A stretch of DNA of 64,000 bases. It comes from Candidatus Omnitrophota bacterium (GTDB lineage Bacteria > Omnitrophota > Gorgyraeia > Gygaellales > JAQTUX01). Below are positions 50,302 through 58,565 of this stretch, piece after piece. The notes beneath the pieces were generated by a model. That model had not been told where the DNA came from and did not search any database. It saw only the letters and a list, made by a program, of their open reading frames with translations. The stretch covers positions 928,023 to 992,022 of the forward strand of contig JAQTUX010000001.1 in assembly GCA_028707125.1 (NCBI GenBank). Direction: 5' to 3'. Position 1 is the stretch's first letter; each line of letters starts with the position of its first letter. The translations under genes and the position numbers were made by a program.

Positions 50302-50330
50302 TTGCAAATTCGCGTTCGTGGTTGTATAAT
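50302..50330 (+). promoter_or_regulatory. Promoter of the tRNA-Met/Val region
   Basis: TTGCAA (50302-50307), a 17-nt spacer and TATAAT (50325-50330). It lies 45 nt upstream of the first tRNA. Confidence 0.75.
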
Positions 50331-50374
50331 ATTTCATCTATCTATACGCTTTTGAGGGGGTTGCAAAATATATC

Positions 50375-50448
50375 GGGCCCATAGCTCAGTTGGTTAGAGC
50401 AGCTGACTCATAATCAGCGGGTCAGAGGTTCAAGTCCTCTTGGGCCCA
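50375..50448 (+). tRNA. tRNA with CAT anticodon (tRNA-Met or tRNA-Ile2)
   Basis: A 74-nt cloverleaf: acceptor GGGCCCA/TGGGCCC, D arm GCTC/GAGC, anticodon stem GCTGA/TCAGC with loop CTCATAA, and T arm AGAGG-TTCAAGT-CCTCT. It is not an initiator, since the first acceptor pair is a normal G-C. CAT could be elongator Met or, after lysidine modification, Ile for AUA. I cannot decide which from sequence alone. CCA is not encoded. Confidence 0.95.
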
Positions 50449-50471
50449 CGAAGTTCGCCGAAGGCGAACGA

Positions 50472-50510
50472 GTCCCGAGCAGCAGTTGTTAGTGTTGAGG
50501 CTGCGAGGGA
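50472..50510 (+). repeat. 39-nt GTCCCGAGC...GCGAGGGA repeat, copy A
   Basis: Begins GTCCCGAGCAGCAGT and ends CTGCGAGGGA, an imperfect palindrome. The second copy is at 50687-50725. It lies in the spacer between the two tRNAs. A hairpin GTTCGCC-GAA-GGCGAAC lies just before it (50453-50469). Confidence 0.75.
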
Positions 50511-50550
50511 GTCCCTCGTTGCCTGCGGAATAGGAAGGCAACTCGGGATC

Positions 50551-50573
50551 AAATTTTTACTTCGTAAAAATTT
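50551..50573 (+). repeat. AT-rich hairpin directly upstream of tRNA-Val
   Basis: AAATTTTTAC-TTC-GTAAAAATTT is a perfect 10-bp stem ending 3 nt before the tRNA. It is a possible processing signal or a repeat relic. Confidence 0.6.
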
Positions 50574-50576
50574 GTC

Positions 50577-50653
50577 GGGCGATTGGCTCAGCTGGTTAGA
50601 GCGTTGCGTTCACATCGCAAAGGTCACAGGTTCGAATCCTGTATCGCCCACCA
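50577..50653 (+). tRNA. tRNA-Val (anticodon CAC)
   Basis: Acceptor GGGCGAT/ATCGCCC, D arm GCTC/GAGC, anticodon stem TTGCG/CGCAA with loop TTCACAT (anticodon CAC, reading GUG), and T arm ACAGG-TTCGAAT-CCTGT. The discriminator A is followed by an encoded CCA (50651-50653), unlike the other two tRNAs here. Confidence 0.97.
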
Positions 50654-50686
50654 CTACGCTTTAGTTTAGATAGTTGGCGTAGTGTT

Positions 50687-50725
50687 GTCCCGAGCAGCAG
50701 TCGTTAGATTTTAGACTGCGAGGGA
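50687..50725 (+). repeat. 39-nt GTCCCGAGC...GCGAGGGA repeat, copy B
   Basis: Same start and end as copy A (50472-50510) with a diverged middle. It is preceded by an inverted repeat CACTACGC/GCGTAGTG (50652-50659 with 50677-50684) that overlaps the CCA end of tRNA-Val. Confidence 0.75.
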
Positions 50726-50758
50726 CCACGATTGAGATGCAGACAACCGAAAGAGGAT

Positions 50759-51481
50759 ATGCCTGAAGTAAGCATACGCGAGCAAATAAAAAAACTCTTA
50801 GAACTTCAGAATGTTGATTCTGAGATCTATAGATTGAACCGCGAGAAAGAGGATAAGCCGGCTTTGCTTAAGCAAATGGAGGCGGCCTTTGAGGAAAAGA
50901 AGGCGCTCCTGCAGAGGCTTGAAGATGAACGCAAGGCCCTGCTTCTTAAGCGCAAAGAAAAAGAAGGCCAGCTTGCCCAGAAAGAAGAACAGGCAAAGAA
51001 GCTGGAAGGGCAGTTGTTCCAGATAAAGACGAATAAGGAATATACAGCGATGCGGAAGGAGATAGCCGGCATCAAGGCGGACAATTCTTTGATAGAAGAC
51101 GAGATAATCTCCCTGTTTGAACAGGCAGACAATAAGGATAAGGAAATAGACGCGGAAAAAAAGCGCCTGCAAGAGGAAGAGGCAAGATTCAACAGCGAGA
51201 AGAAGGCGGTTGATGAACGCGTTAAAGAAATAGACGCCCTGATCAATACGCTTAAGGAAAAAAGAGGGCAGATGGCGCCCTTGATAGAAAAGAGCGTGCT
51301 CGCGCAGTACGAACGCATTTTAAAGAACAGAGACGGTTCTGCCATAGTCGCGGTTAAAGATAACTGCTGCGGGGGCTGCTTCATAAACCTTCGGCCTCAG
51401 GTAATAAACGAGATCAAGATGAATGAGCGGCTTGTGTTCTGCGGCAGCTGCTCGCGTATTTTATGCATAGATAATGAGTAA
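50759..51481 (+). CDS. Coiled-coil protein with C-terminal C4 zinc ribbon (zf-RING_7 type)
   Basis: About 240 aa. The first 175 residues form a long charged coiled coil. The end contains 'CCGGCFINLRPQVINEI' and 'FCGSCSRILC', the C4-type zinc ribbon found in a broadly conserved bacterial family (chlamydial CT398/HP0958-like), where some members act as FliA/RNA chaperone-type factors. I chose ATG 50759; a TTG at 50732 is possible but would run close to the repeat. The gene overlaps rnhA by 8 nt. Confidence 0.85.
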   Translation: MPEVSIREQIKKLLELQNVDSEIYRLNREKEDKPALLKQMEAAFEEKKALLQRLEDERKALLLKRKEKEGQLAQKEEQAKKLEGQLFQIKTNKEYTAMRKEIAGIKADNSLIEDEIISLFEQADNKDKEIDAEKKRLQEEEARFNSEKKAVDERVKEIDALINTLKEKRGQMAPLIEKSVLAQYERILKNRDGSAIVAVKDNCCGGCFINLRPQVINEIKMNERLVFCGSCSRILCIDNE

Positions 51482-51893
51482 TGACGAGGTCTTTGACATA
51501 TATATAGACGGCGCCTCAAAGAATAACCCCGGGCCGGCGGGTATAGGCGTGATCATCTGCCGCGGGGAAGAAGTAGTCAAGAATGTGTCGCGCTTTCTTG
51601 GCGAGGCGACAAATAATATAGCCGAATACAGCGCGCTTATTTGCGCCCTGGAAGAAGCGGTTTCTTTGGGCATCAAGCGGGTAAGGGTCAATACCGACAG
51701 CCAGCTTGTTTACAGGCAGATCAAGCGGGAATACAGGGTAAAAGACCTCAATATCAAAGTGATGTTTGAGAAGGCGCTTATGCTGCTTTGCCGTTTTGAT
51801 CATTTTGATATAAGGCATATACCGCGCGCTGAGAACGAGGGCGCGGATCGGCTGGCAAACATAGCAGTTAAGAAAGCGATAGAAAAGAAATAA
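51474..51893 (+). CDS. rnhA: Ribonuclease HI family protein
   Basis: A 139-aa RNase H fold protein. 'DIYIDGASKNNPGPAGIGV' gives the first Asp. 'NNIAEYSALICALEEAVSLG' gives the Glu, 'VNTDSQLVYRQIKREYRVK' the second Asp, and 'HIPRAENEGADRLAN' the last acidic residue. It lacks the basic protrusion of E. coli RNase HI, like many 'RNase HI-like/ribonuclease H-related' bacterial proteins. It removes RNA from RNA-DNA hybrids. Its stop codon overlaps the 5' strand of the RNase P RNA P1 helix. Confidence 0.92.
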   Translation: MSNDEVFDIYIDGASKNNPGPAGIGVIICRGEEVVKNVSRFLGEATNNIAEYSALICALEEAVSLGIKRVRVNTDSQLVYRQIKREYRVKDLNIKVMFEKALMLLCRFDHFDIRHIPRAENEGADRLANIAVKKAIEKK

Positions 51894-52347
51894 TGCAGGT
51901 TGGATAGCCGCCCCCGTACCAACTGGCGCGGGGGAGGAAAGTCCGGGCTCCGGAAGGTTTTGCGTACCCCGATAATTTCGGGGCTATCCTCCTACGCCCA
52001 TCGATGAGTAAATCATGGTAGGGCTTCGGAGCGATAAGGATCAGAGCCACAGAGACGAGTAGCGGCTGAAGATGCGATTATCAAGATCCTTCGCCCCGCT
52101 TTGCGGGGCTCAGGATCACATCGCAGCCTTCGGTTGCGATGTGAAACGCGGCAATCTCTACGCGGAGCAAGGCCAGAAAGGAGACGATGAGCCACGAAAC
52201 CTGGCTCGCTTGCACCGAGTGTCACCCGCAAGGGAATATGATACGAGGTGCTATCAGTCTTGGGTAGGCCGCAGGACGCCCTCAGCAATGAAGGCGCTTA
52301 GATGAATGGCTATCATAACAGAACCCGGCTTATTAACTTGCATTATT
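51894..52347 (+). ncRNA. rnpB: RNase P RNA, bacterial type A
   Basis: Conserved elements are present: GAGGAAAGTCCGGGCTCC (CR-I) near 51933, AGCCACAGAGACGAGTAGCGG near 52044, and AGGGAATATGATACGAGG-type sequence followed by GGCCGCAGGACGCCCTC. TAGATGAATGGC and ACAGAACCCGGCTTA (CR-V side of P4) complete the core. The P1 helix pairs AATAATGCAGGTT (about 51889-51901) with AACTTGCATTATT (52335-52347), so the exact 5' end may overlap the rnhA stop. A 33-nt palindromic repeat (52085-52117) is inserted in a variable helix. Confidence 0.96.
52085..52117 (+). repeat. CCTTCG/CTCAGG palindromic repeat inside rnpB
   Basis: GATCCT-TC-GCCCCGC-TTT-GCGGGGC-TC-AGGATC has the same layout, including the TC/TC mismatch, as the copy at 42527. 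It forms a self-contained hairpin within the RNase P RNA. Confidence 0.88.
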
Positions 52348-52372
52348 TCATTATCTATAGGGGGATGTAAAG

Positions 52373-52945
52373 ATGAAAAGGGATTTAAGGGTTGCTTTCG
52401 CGGCAGGCGCGCTGTTCCTGATCCTCGGCGGAAGGTCTTTTGCCGTATCGTTTGATCTGACAGATGAGCAGTTGTCTGAAGCAGTGGAATATGGCCGGCA
52501 GGGAGGCAATAATTTATCCCTGGGATCTGAATGGACGGTCACTAAGCCCGGATTAAAGGGCTGGGTTGAGGTGAAGACGCCTTTTAAGGCGGCGGCTGAA
52601 TTTGTCAGGAATAATCCTTCAAGGAAGCGGTTCGCGAACAGCGAGCTAAGAGAAGTGATCGAACCGCTTAAAGGCAACCTTATCTTTACTTACTATCATT
52701 ACAAACTGGACGATGAGTTTACTCAAAGGCCTTCGCCTACGGGCGAGTATTACGCCTTTTTAATGGCAGGGGAAAAGTACGTTTATCCCTTACGTTACAC
52801 AACCGGTACCCGGTTTAAGGAGATAAGCCTGGATTTTGTTTTTCCCGCTGAAGATATTGAAGAGGGCTCGCAGATAAAGTTCGTTTTCAGGGAACCGTCG
52901 GGTTTCCAGCGGGATTTCGTTTTTGATTTAGATAAAATACGATAA
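52373..52945 (+). CDS. Exported protein of unknown function
   Basis: A 190-aa protein with a signal peptide (about 1-24, ending near SFA-VS). The mature part is mixed alpha/beta: 'LTDEQLSEAVEYGRQGGNNL', 'LIFTYYHYKLDDEF' and an immunoglobulin-like end 'EISLDFVFPAEDIEEGSQIKFVFREPSG'. A GGGGGATGTAAAG ribosome binding site precedes it. It lies 12 nt before yebC. No known family is recognised. Confidence 0.75.
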   Translation: MKRDLRVAFAAGALFLILGGRSFAVSFDLTDEQLSEAVEYGRQGGNNLSLGSEWTVTKPGLKGWVEVKTPFKAAAEFVRNNPSRKRFANSELREVIEPLKGNLIFTYYHYKLDDEFTQRPSPTGEYYAFLMAGEKYVYPLRYTTGTRFKEISLDFVFPAEDIEEGSQIKFVFREPSGFQRDFVFDLDKIR

Positions 52946-52957
52946 GGGAGGGTATTT

Positions 52958-53707
52958 ATGTCAGGTCATTCAAAGTGGAAGACAAATAAGTCAAGAAAAA
53001 CAGCGGCAGACGCGAAAAAAGGCGCTGTCTATACAAAGTTGATCAAGGAAATAACTGCCATAGCCAGGGATGGCGGCGGCGATCCGGATACTAACGCGCG
53101 CCTCAGGGCGGTTATGCAGAAGGCAAAAGAAGCGAACATGCCCTCTGATAACGTCAAGACCGCGATCAAGCGCGGCACCGGCGAATTACCGGGCGTTTCT
53201 TACGAAGAGGTTGTATATGAGGGCTACGGACCGGCCGGCGTCGCTATAATGGTCGAGACCCTCACAGACAACAAAAACCGCACCTCTGCTGAGGTGAGGA
53301 ATATATTCTCCAAAAAAGGCGGAAACCTCGCGGGCGCGGGTTCCGTAAGCTGGATATTCAACACAAAGGGCTTCATCGTGATAGACACATCAAAGGTGAA
53401 GGAGGAACAGCTTCTTGACATAGTGCTTGAGGCAGGCGCTGAGGATATGAAGGTTGAGGGAGACACCTATGAAGTCATCACGCAGCCAAAGGACCTGGAA
53501 AATGTCAAGGGCGCCCTTTCCAAGCATAATATCGAGTGGCAATCGGCGGAGATAATGAAAATACCCTCTTCAAGCGTAAAGGTCGCTTCCGAGCAGAACG
53601 CGAAGAGCCTCCTTGCTTTAATAGACGCCCTGGAGGAACAAGAGGATGTCCAGAACGTATATTCCAATTTTGATATACCGGATGAACTGCTGGTTAACAC
53701 AGAATAG
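52958..53707 (+). CDS. yebC: YebC/PmpR-family transcription/translation regulator
   Basis: A 249-aa, full-length YebC: 'MSGHSKWKTNKSRKTAADAKKG', 'GGDPDTNARLRAVMQKAKEANMP', 'YEGYGPAGVAIMVE' and 'NKNRTSAEVRNIFSKKGGNL'. Members have been described as DNA-binding regulators, and recent work on relatives points to help at difficult translation stretches. It precedes ruvC by 11 nt, a frequent neighbourhood (yebC-ruvC-ruvA). Confidence 0.97.
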   Translation: MSGHSKWKTNKSRKTAADAKKGAVYTKLIKEITAIARDGGGDPDTNARLRAVMQKAKEANMPSDNVKTAIKRGTGELPGVSYEEVVYEGYGPAGVAIMVETLTDNKNRTSAEVRNIFSKKGGNLAGAGSVSWIFNTKGFIVIDTSKVKEEQLLDIVLEAGAEDMKVEGDTYEVITQPKDLENVKGALSKHNIEWQSAEIMKIPSSSVKVASEQNAKSLLALIDALEEQEDVQNVYSNFDIPDELLVNTE

Positions 53708-53718
53708 CTGATCAACAA

Positions 53719-54201
53719 ATGCGTATCCTGGGCATAGACCCCGGCCTTTATATAACCGGTTACGGCCTCATAGACTGTAACAAGTCAAGGTGTTCATTGA
53801 TAGAAGCGGGGATAATCAAAACAGGGCAGAAAGAAGCCCTGCCTGAACGGCTGGGCAGGATCTTCCGGGGGCTGTGCGGTTTAATTGAGGAAACGCGTCC
53901 GGACGCGATGGTTTTAGAAAAGCTGTATGCTCATTATAAGCACCCTCTTACTTCATGTTTGCTGGGCCATGCCAGAGGGGCTGCCTGCCTGGCGGCGGCG
54001 AACTCCAAGATCGCCTTTGTTGAGTATCCTTCCACGCGCATCAAGAAGGCGATAGTGGGCAGGGGCAGCGCTTCAAAGGGGCAGGTAAAAAGAATGGTTG
54101 AGAGCATATTGGGCGCCGGCACGCTTGACGGGCCGTATGACGCGACGGACGCGCTGGCAGCCGCCATGACGCATTTTCATGTCATCAGGAGCAAGGTATG
54201 A
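53719..54201 (+). CDS. ruvC: Holliday junction resolvase RuvC
   Basis: A 160-aa endonuclease of the RNase H fold. Catalytic acidic residues are Asp7 ('ILGIDPGLYITGYG'), Glu in 'VLEKLY' (about 66) and the 'DGPYDATDALAAA' pair near the C-terminus. It cuts four-way junctions after branch migration. It overlaps ruvA by 4 nt. Confidence 0.97.
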   Translation: MRILGIDPGLYITGYGLIDCNKSRCSLIEAGIIKTGQKEALPERLGRIFRGLCGLIEETRPDAMVLEKLYAHYKHPLTSCLLGHARGAACLAAANSKIAFVEYPSTRIKKAIVGRGSASKGQVKRMVESILGAGTLDGPYDATDALAAAMTHFHVIRSKV

Positions 54202-54818
54202 TAGCCAAGCTTTACGGCAAGGTTATTGACAGCGGCGATGACTACCTGCTGCTGGATGTGGGAGGCATATGTTACGAGGTCTTTATTCCGGCGGCGATCT
54301 TAAAAAAGATCGAACAGGAAGGCATAAACGGCAGCATTGAGTTGATCACTTATCATTATCATCAGGTCGAGCCGTCAAAGAGCTTTCCCGTGCTTATCGG
54401 TTTTATCAATAATATAGAGAAGGAATTCTTCGAGCAGTTCATCACTGTTTCCGGTATCGGGCCGAAGGCGGCGCTCAAGGCGTTCAGCAAGCCGATATCG
54501 CTTATCGCCAAGGCGATCGATGAAGGCGACGTAAGTTTTCTGCGTTCGCTTCCCGGCATAGGCCAGCAGCGCGCCAGAGAAATAGTCGCCAAGCTCCAGG
54601 GGAAGGTCGGCAAGTTCGCCCTGATCCAGGACAACATAGAGGGCGGGGCGGCGGATGGAAAAGGCGACATATCGCGAGAGGCAATGGGCGTGCTCGAGCA
54701 ATTGCAGTACAAAAAAGGCGAGGCAGAGCGGATGGTGAAAGCGGCATTTGAGCGCGCCCCGCAGATATCTTCGGTAGAGGAGATCCTGAACGAGGTCTAC
54801 CGGCAGAGGAGGAAATAA
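54198..54818 (+). CDS. ruvA: Holliday junction branch migration protein RuvA
   Basis: A 206-aa protein with an N-terminal OB fold ('MIAKLYGKVIDSGDDYLLLDVGGICYEVF'), two helix-hairpin-helix motifs ('FITVSGIGPKAALKAFS' and 'LRSLPGIGQQRAREIVAKL') and a C-terminal domain III that would contact RuvB. The usual next gene ruvB is absent; scpB follows with a 1-nt overlap. Confidence 0.96.
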   Translation: MIAKLYGKVIDSGDDYLLLDVGGICYEVFIPAAILKKIEQEGINGSIELITYHYHQVEPSKSFPVLIGFINNIEKEFFEQFITVSGIGPKAALKAFSKPISLIAKAIDEGDVSFLRSLPGIGQQRAREIVAKLQGKVGKFALIQDNIEGGAADGKGDISREAMGVLEQLQYKKGEAERMVKAAFERAPQISSVEEILNEVYRQRRK

Positions 54819-55435
54819 TGGACGAGGGTATCGTGAAGGGCGTTATCGAGGCGTTGTTGTTCATAAGCGACAGCCCTCTTTCCATAGAGCGGATGCAGGG
54901 CGCTTTCGATGCCATAGAAAGCCCGTATTTGCTTCAGTGCCTTGATTCGTTGAAAAAAGAATACGATGAGTCCGGCCGCGGCCTGAAGATAGTGGAAGTC
55001 GCCGGCGGCTATCAGTTTGTCAGCGCGCCGCAGTACCTGCAGTTCCTTAAGAAATTTTACAGGCAGAAGAACACCGACCGCCTCAGGCCCGCGGCCCTGG
55101 AGACGCTGGCCATCATTGCCTACAAACAGCCGCTGACCCGCATTGATATAGAGAAGATCAGAGGGGTTAACGTTGACGGCGTGATCAAGAGCCTCATGGA
55201 TAAGGGGATCATACGCGTAGCCGGCAGGAAAAAACATACCCCCGGCAGGCCTTTTTTATACGGGACTACCAGGGTTTTTCTGGAAAGATTCGGTTTGAAT
55301 TCTTTGGCTGACCTGCCCGAGATGGAAGAGTTCAAGGCGGGCGCGGCGGCCCTGGTTGATCAGGAAGAGAATATAGAGGAGGAAAAAGATGCAGTTGTTG
55401 AAAACGCTGCGCAGGCAGATAAACAGGCTGGATAA
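54818..55435 (+). CDS. scpB: Segregation and condensation protein B
   Basis: A 205-aa kleisin-associated protein with two winged-helix domains. 'GVIEALLFISDSPLSIERM' and 'RPAALETLAIIAYKQPLTRIDIEKIRGVNVDGVIKSLMDKGIIRVAGRKK' with 'GRPFLYGTT' are diagnostic. It works with ScpA and SMC in chromosome condensation; neither is in the window. The 3' end overlaps pheA by 47 nt and carries its ribosome binding site. Confidence 0.95.
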   Translation: MDEGIVKGVIEALLFISDSPLSIERMQGAFDAIESPYLLQCLDSLKKEYDESGRGLKIVEVAGGYQFVSAPQYLQFLKKFYRQKNTDRLRPAALETLAIIAYKQPLTRIDIEKIRGVNVDGVIKSLMDKGIIRVAGRKKHTPGRPFLYGTTRVFLERFGLNSLADLPEMEEFKAGAAALVDQEENIEEEKDAVVENAAQADKQAG

Positions 55436-56453
55436 AGATATAATAAACCTTTTGAATAAAAGGGCGGAGATAATACTCAAGGTAGGGCGCGTTAAGGTAA
55501 GGTCCGGCAAGGGGATCTATTCTCCCGACAGGGAAGCGGATGTCCTTAAGAGATGCACGCTTTTAAACAGGGGGCCTTTGACTAAAGGGGCGGTCCAGGC
55601 GATATACAAAGAGATCATGTCCGCGTCGCTTTCTCTGGAGAAGCCGATATCTATCGCTTATTTAGGCCCGGAGGCGACCTTTACGCACCTGGCAGCGTTG
55701 AAGAAATTCGGTTCCCAGGTCAATTATTACCCCTGTAATACCATAAGCGAAATATTCCTGGAAGTGGAGAGGGGCGTGGCCGACTACGGAGTTGTCCCTA
55801 TTGAGAATTCTATTGAAGGCGCGGTTACGCATACGCTTGATATGCTTGTTGATTCCGACCTGAAGGTATGCGCGCAGATCATACTGGACGTGTCTCATAA
55901 TCTGCTAAGCCGTTACGGCCTGAAGGCGATAAAGTATGTGTATTCCAATCCTCAGGTATTCGGCCAGTGCAGGTTATGGCTGCAGAAGAATCTGCCTCAG
56001 GCAGAGCTGGTAGAGGTTTCTTCTACCACGCGCGCCGCGCAGCTTGCCGGCAAGAACAGATACAGCGCCGCCATTGCCTCTATACTGGCGGCCAAGGTGT
56101 ATAAATTAAAGGCCCTCGCGCGGGATATTGAAGACAGCCCGCATAATATAACGCGTTTTCTGGTGATCGGCAGCCACGAAGTTCCGCCTACCGGATACGA
56201 CCGCACCTCGGTTGTGTTCTCGGTCAAAGACAAGGTAGGCGCGCTTCATGATATGCTCGCGCCTTTTAAGAAATACAGGCTCAACCTTACCAAGATCGAA
56301 TCAAGGCCGTCCAAGAAAAGGGCATGGGATTATTATTTCTTCATTGACTTAAACGGCCACTGCCGCGATACAAAGGTGAAGAAGGCATTGGATGAGCTGG
56401 AAGAGAAGTGTAAGTTCTTAAAAGTGCTGGGGTCGTATCCTATTATTGAGTGA
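55389..56453 (+). CDS. pheA: Bifunctional chorismate mutase / prephenate dehydratase
   Basis: A 354-aa protein with an AroQ-type chorismate mutase (about 1-85, 'LRRQINRLDKDIINLLNKRAEIILKVG'). The prephenate dehydratase domain follows (about 88-265, 'IAYLGPEATFTHLAA', 'GVVPIENSIEGAV', 'DSPHNITRFLVIG' with the Thr-Arg-Phe). A C-terminal ACT domain (about 275-354, 'GALHDMLAPFKKYRLNLTKIESRPSK') is probably for phenylalanine feedback. GAGGAGGAAAAAG inside scpB gives the start. It is first of the aromatic set. Confidence 0.97.
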   Translation: MQLLKTLRRQINRLDKDIINLLNKRAEIILKVGRVKVRSGKGIYSPDREADVLKRCTLLNRGPLTKGAVQAIYKEIMSASLSLEKPISIAYLGPEATFTHLAALKKFGSQVNYYPCNTISEIFLEVERGVADYGVVPIENSIEGAVTHTLDMLVDSDLKVCAQIILDVSHNLLSRYGLKAIKYVYSNPQVFGQCRLWLQKNLPQAELVEVSSTTRAAQLAGKNRYSAAIASILAAKVYKLKALARDIEDSPHNITRFLVIGSHEVPPTGYDRTSVVFSVKDKVGALHDMLAPFKKYRLNLTKIESRPSKKRAWDYYFFIDLNGHCRDTKVKKALDELEEKCKFLKVLGSYPIIE

Positions 56454-57580
56454 TGGAAGATCTTGTAAGAAAAAATCTATCAGAGATCAAGCCCTATGTC
56501 CCGGGCAGGCCCATAGACGAGATAAGGCGCGAGTATAACCTGAAGAAGGTCATTAAGCTTGCTTCTAACGAGAACCCTCTGCCGCCGCCGCCTTCTGTGC
56601 GCCGCGCCATATCCAAAGCGGTTATGGAAGCAAACAGGTATCCTGACGGGGATTGTTATTATTTAAAATCAGCCGTGTCTGATAAGCTGGGAGTGAAGAA
56701 TTTCAACCTTATTTTCGGGAACGGCTCGGACGAGATCATTGACATCATCATAAAGGCCTTTATGAACGACGGGGAGGAAGTTGTCACCTCCGATACAACC
56801 TTCCTGGAGTATGAGATAGTTTCCAGGATCAATTCCAGGCGGGTGGTCCTTGTGCCCCTGAAGGGTCTCAAATATGATCTGGAGGCGATGCTTAAGGCGA
56901 TCAATGCCAGGACAAAGCTGGTTTTTATAGCCAACCCTAACAATCCCACAGGCACCTACGTAGACCGCCGGGAAACAGAGGATTTCCTCGCGCGCGTTCC
57001 GGATAACGTAATAGTTATCTTTGATGAGGCATATAGCGAGTTCATTGACGCGGATGATTTTCCCCGATCAATGTCTTATCTGGATAAGAACGTTATTTTG
57101 CTAAGGACATTTTCCAAGGCCTACGCCCTGGCAGGGCTGCGCCTCGGCTTTGCCGTGGCAGGCGCTGAGTTTATAAAGGCGATGGAGAAGGTGCGCCAGC
57201 CCTTTAACGTAAATTCGCTGGCGCAGGCAGCAGCCATAGCAGCGATCAATGATGAGCGTTTTCTGGCTAAGACAAAGAGTATTGTCAGCCGGGGCAAGAA
57301 GTATCTCTATAAGGCATTGGACAAAACTGGCATTGAATACGTAAGGTCGGAGGCCAACTTCATACTGGTCGATCTTAAAAGGGATTGTGCCGGCGTGTTT
57401 GAGGAAATGCTGCGATACGGATTAATAGTCAGGGATATGAAGCAATATGGGCTAAGCACTTATATACGTGTTACGATAGGCACGGAAGAGGAGAACAGGA
57501 AATTCGTCGGTATTTTAAATAAGGTTATGCGGGCAAAGGAGAATCAGCATGATAATCGTCTTAAGGCCGGACGCTACTAA
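56453..57580 (+). CDS. hisC: Histidinol-phosphate / aromatic aminotransferase
   Basis: A 375-aa class I/II PLP aminotransferase with 'KLASNENPLPPPPSV', 'NPNNPTGTYV', 'FDEAYSEF' and the PLP lysine at about Lys222 in 'RTFSKAYALAGLRLG'. Its position between pheA and aroF suggests it transaminates phenylpyruvate/hydroxyphenylpyruvate or prephenate, possibly besides histidinol phosphate. No other his gene is near. ATG 56453 overlaps the pheA stop; an in-frame GTG lies 3 nt upstream. Confidence 0.92.
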   Translation: MEDLVRKNLSEIKPYVPGRPIDEIRREYNLKKVIKLASNENPLPPPPSVRRAISKAVMEANRYPDGDCYYLKSAVSDKLGVKNFNLIFGNGSDEIIDIIIKAFMNDGEEVVTSDTTFLEYEIVSRINSRRVVLVPLKGLKYDLEAMLKAINARTKLVFIANPNNPTGTYVDRRETEDFLARVPDNVIVIFDEAYSEFIDADDFPRSMSYLDKNVILLRTFSKAYALAGLRLGFAVAGAEFIKAMEKVRQPFNVNSLAQAAAIAAINDERFLAKTKSIVSRGKKYLYKALDKTGIEYVRSEANFILVDLKRDCAGVFEEMLRYGLIVRDMKQYGLSTYIRVTIGTEEENRKFVGILNKVMRAKENQHDNRLKAGRY

Positions 57581-58565
57581 AAGACAGACAGACCACATAG
57601 TTGAGCGGGTGAAGAAGCTGGGATTGACCCCTCATCTTTCCAAGGGCACAGAGCGCACCATTATCGGTGTCATAGGCCCGGAGGATATCCTGCGGGTTAC
57701 GCCGCTTGAAGTATTCCCCGGAGTTGAGAGGGTGATGTCTGTGCTCGCTCCGTATAAGCTGGTTTCGCGCGAATTCAGGCAGCAGGATTCCGTGCTGGAT
57801 CTGGGAAAGGGCGTTAAGGTGGGAGGCAAGGAAATAATAATTATGGCCGGGCCTTGCGCGATAGAGAGCTTGAAGTGCTTGAAAGATACAGCCAGGAAGG
57901 TAAAGGCGGCAGGCGCTAAAGTATTAAGAGGCGGCGCGTTCAAGCCGCGGACATCGCCTTACAGCTTCCAGGGATTGGGAGAGAAGGGGTTGAGATACCT
58001 TAAAGAGGTAGGCGATGAGTTCGGCCTTGTTACGGTAACCGAAGTGATGGACCCCAGGGACGTTGGGCTCGTGGCTGAGTTCTCTGATATGCTGCAGATA
58101 GGCGCCCGCAATATGCAGAATTTTAATCTCCTTAAAGAGGTCGGCGGCACACAAAAGCCGATACTGCTTAAAAGGGGTATGTCTTCTACCATAAAGGAAT
58201 GGCTTATGTCTGCTGAGTATGTGCTTTCCGGGGGGAATTTTAACGTAGTCCTTTGCGAACGCGGCATACGCACCTTTGAGGATTTTACGCGCAACACCCT
58301 TGATATAAGCGCCATACCCGCGGTAAAACAGCTTTCGCATCTGCCGATAGTGGTTGACCCCAGTCATGCCGCTGGCAGATGGGGCATGGTCCCCAGTTTG
58401 TCAAAGGCAGCCATCGCGGCCGGCGCGGACGGCTTGATCATAGAGGTCCACCCTGATCCCGAAGAGGCCTTGTCAGACGGAGTGCAGTCCTTGCTTCCGG
58501 AAAGATTTAAGCAACTCATACAGGAATTAAAGGCGGTTGCCGCGGCAGTGGGAAGAAAGTTATGA
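57549..58565 (+). CDS. aroF: 3-deoxy-7-phosphoheptulonate (DAHP) synthase, AroA-beta/KDO8PS-like type
   Basis: A 338-aa first enzyme of the shikimate pathway. It has an N-terminal ferredoxin-like regulatory domain of about 70 aa ('[26 protein letters not shown]'), as in Thermotoga-type enzymes. The barrel follows with '[11 protein letters not shown]', '[19 protein letters not shown]', '[11 protein letters not shown]', '[11 protein letters not shown]' and '[11 protein letters not shown]'. The N-terminal domain usually binds Tyr/Phe for feedback. It overlaps hisC by 32 nt with AAAGGAG upstream, and tyrA by 4 nt. Confidence 0.96.
   Translation: MIIVLRPDATKRQTDHIVERVKKLGLTPHLSKGTERTIIGVIGPEDILRVTPLEVFPGVERVMSVLAPYKLVSREFRQQDSVLDLGKGVKVGGKEIIIMAGPCAIESLKCLKDTARKVKAAGAKVLRGGAFKPRTSPYSFQGLGEKGLRYLKEVGDEFGLVTVTEVMDPRDVGLVAEFSDMLQIGARNMQNFNLLKEVGGTQKPILLKRGMSSTIKEWLMSAEYVLSGGNFNVVLCERGIRTFEDFTRNTLDISAIPAVKQLSHLPIVVDPSHAAGRWGMVPSLSKAAIAAGADGLIIEVHPDPEEALSDGVQSLLPERFKQLIQELKAVAAAVGRKL

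Noticed and set aside
50440-50664. Plus-strand open frame spanning the tRNA spacer and tRNA-Val
   Set aside because: It overlaps two tRNA ends and repeat sequences. Its translation (..WLSWLERCVHIAKVTGSNPVSPT..) is a well-known artefact of reading a tRNA gene.
52072-52305. Open frames on both strands within the RNase P RNA
   Set aside because: The region is a structured RNA with conserved RNase P elements; no ribosome binding site supports translation.
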